Positions 4,883 through 5,239 of a stretch of 5,239 bases of DNA are shown here, in pieces (the stretch's first letter is position 1; each line of letters opens with the position of its first letter). Origin of the DNA: Lachnoclostridium sp. UBA6558 (GTDB taxonomy: Bacteria; Bacillota; Clostridia; Lachnospirales; Lachnospiraceae). The notes beneath the pieces are model-generated. The model did no database searches. It was not told the origin of the DNA and was given only the letters and a program-made list of their open reading frames with translations. The translations under genes were made by a program, and so were the position numbers. The DNA lies in NCBI GenBank assembly GCA_002434335.1, contig DJJW01000010.1, positions 158,927 through 164,165 of the forward strand, read 5' to 3'.

Positions 4883-5239
4883 TTAAAATTCTCTTGTGAA
4901 TATATCGCTATGCTCCAGCAGACTCTCTACCGTATCAAATCCTAAACGATGCAGCAGTTCTATTACATAAGGATTATCAATGGGGGTGGGGTAAACAGCG
5001 CTGTCTCCATACTCATTAACATTTTTTCGTCCCTCTTCCCTGTCAATCATAACCTTAGGACCGCCTACACAGCCACCTACACAACCCATTCCTTCAAAGA
5101 AATTTGCATTTCCATTCCCCTCCAGCAGTTCATTTATCATCTGCTTACAGGACGGTACCCCGTCTGCCTGTCTGGTTTTCACGTGAATTTTCCTATCCGG
5201 ATTCAGACGCTCTACCGTACCCTTTACTGCCTCACTAAC
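4883..5239 (-). CDS. [FeFe]-hydrogenase-type large subunit, C-terminal fragment
   Basis: The reading frame is open to the right edge, so only the last 118 residues are visible and the start lies outside; a GTG at 5182 is internal, not a start. The key stretch is FFEGMGCVGGCVGGPK (visible residues 47-62). It aligns with the third H-cluster motif of [FeFe] hydrogenases (MACxGGCxxGGG in the clostridial enzyme), keeping the Met and the Cys-x3-Cys pair that holds the [4Fe-4S] and di-iron parts. It differs at Ala to Gly and in the GGPK that replaces the usual glycine run. The remaining 56 residues form a short tail ending in FTREF. Catalytic enzymes interconvert protons and hydrogen using ferredoxin or NADH; divergent members may act in sensing. 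With the first two motifs and any N-terminal FeS domains unseen, I cannot say which this is. Confidence 0.82.
   Translation of the reverse strand, partial: VSEAVKGTVERLNPDRKIHVKTRQADGVPSCKQMINELLEGNGNANFFEGMGCVGGCVGGPKVMIDREEGRKNVNEYGDSAVYPTPIDNPYVIELLHRLGFDTVESLLEHSDIFTREF

Noticed and set aside
1..5239. CRISPR array, insertion sequence, tRNA, rRNA or phage attachment site
   Set aside because: No spaced direct repeats, transposase frames, cloverleaf sequences or conserved rRNA stretches were seen; the only tandem repeat is the in-frame amidase linker.

Overview
All five protein genes lie on the minus strand. The low-G+C base composition and gene families (an [FeFe]-hydrogenase-type protein, a short pyruvate kinase, a CspB/C-like S8 protease, a spore-type amidase) point to an anaerobic, spore-forming Clostridia member, probably Lachnospiraceae; this placement is an inference from families and composition, not from a search.

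In transcription order (right to left): (1) 5239-4883, the C-terminal end of an iron-hydrogenase-type protein, cut by the window edge; (2) about 530 bp without a clear gene (4351-4882), holding two small hairpins after the hydrogenase and a possible pyk promoter and leader; (3) pyruvate kinase (4350-2923); (4) 15 bp later, a tandem-GNAT acetyltransferase (2907-2044), probably co-transcribed with pyk and closed by a perfect 14-bp hairpin; (5) a 384-residue N-acetylmuramoyl-L-alanine amidase with an Asn-rich repeat linker and a C-terminal SPOR domain (1851-697); (6) the first 170 residues of an S8 (subtilisin-type) protease (512-1), cut just before its expected catalytic His.

The most interesting part is the left third. 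The amidase has no signal peptide and resembles the layout of the mother-cell lysis enzyme CwlC of Bacillus. It and the neighbouring protease are each preceded by a sequence fitting the sigma-K promoter consensus exactly (AC, 16-17 nt, CATANNNTA). The amidase also has a good sigma-A-type promoter further upstream. The longer RNA from that promoter would carry a segment complementary to the amidase Shine-Dalgarno region, while the predicted sigma-K transcript starts downstream of it. I read this as a candidate late-sporulation lysis/proteolysis module. The right half is ordinary fermentative metabolism: glycolytic ATP and pyruvate formation next to a hydrogenase-family protein.
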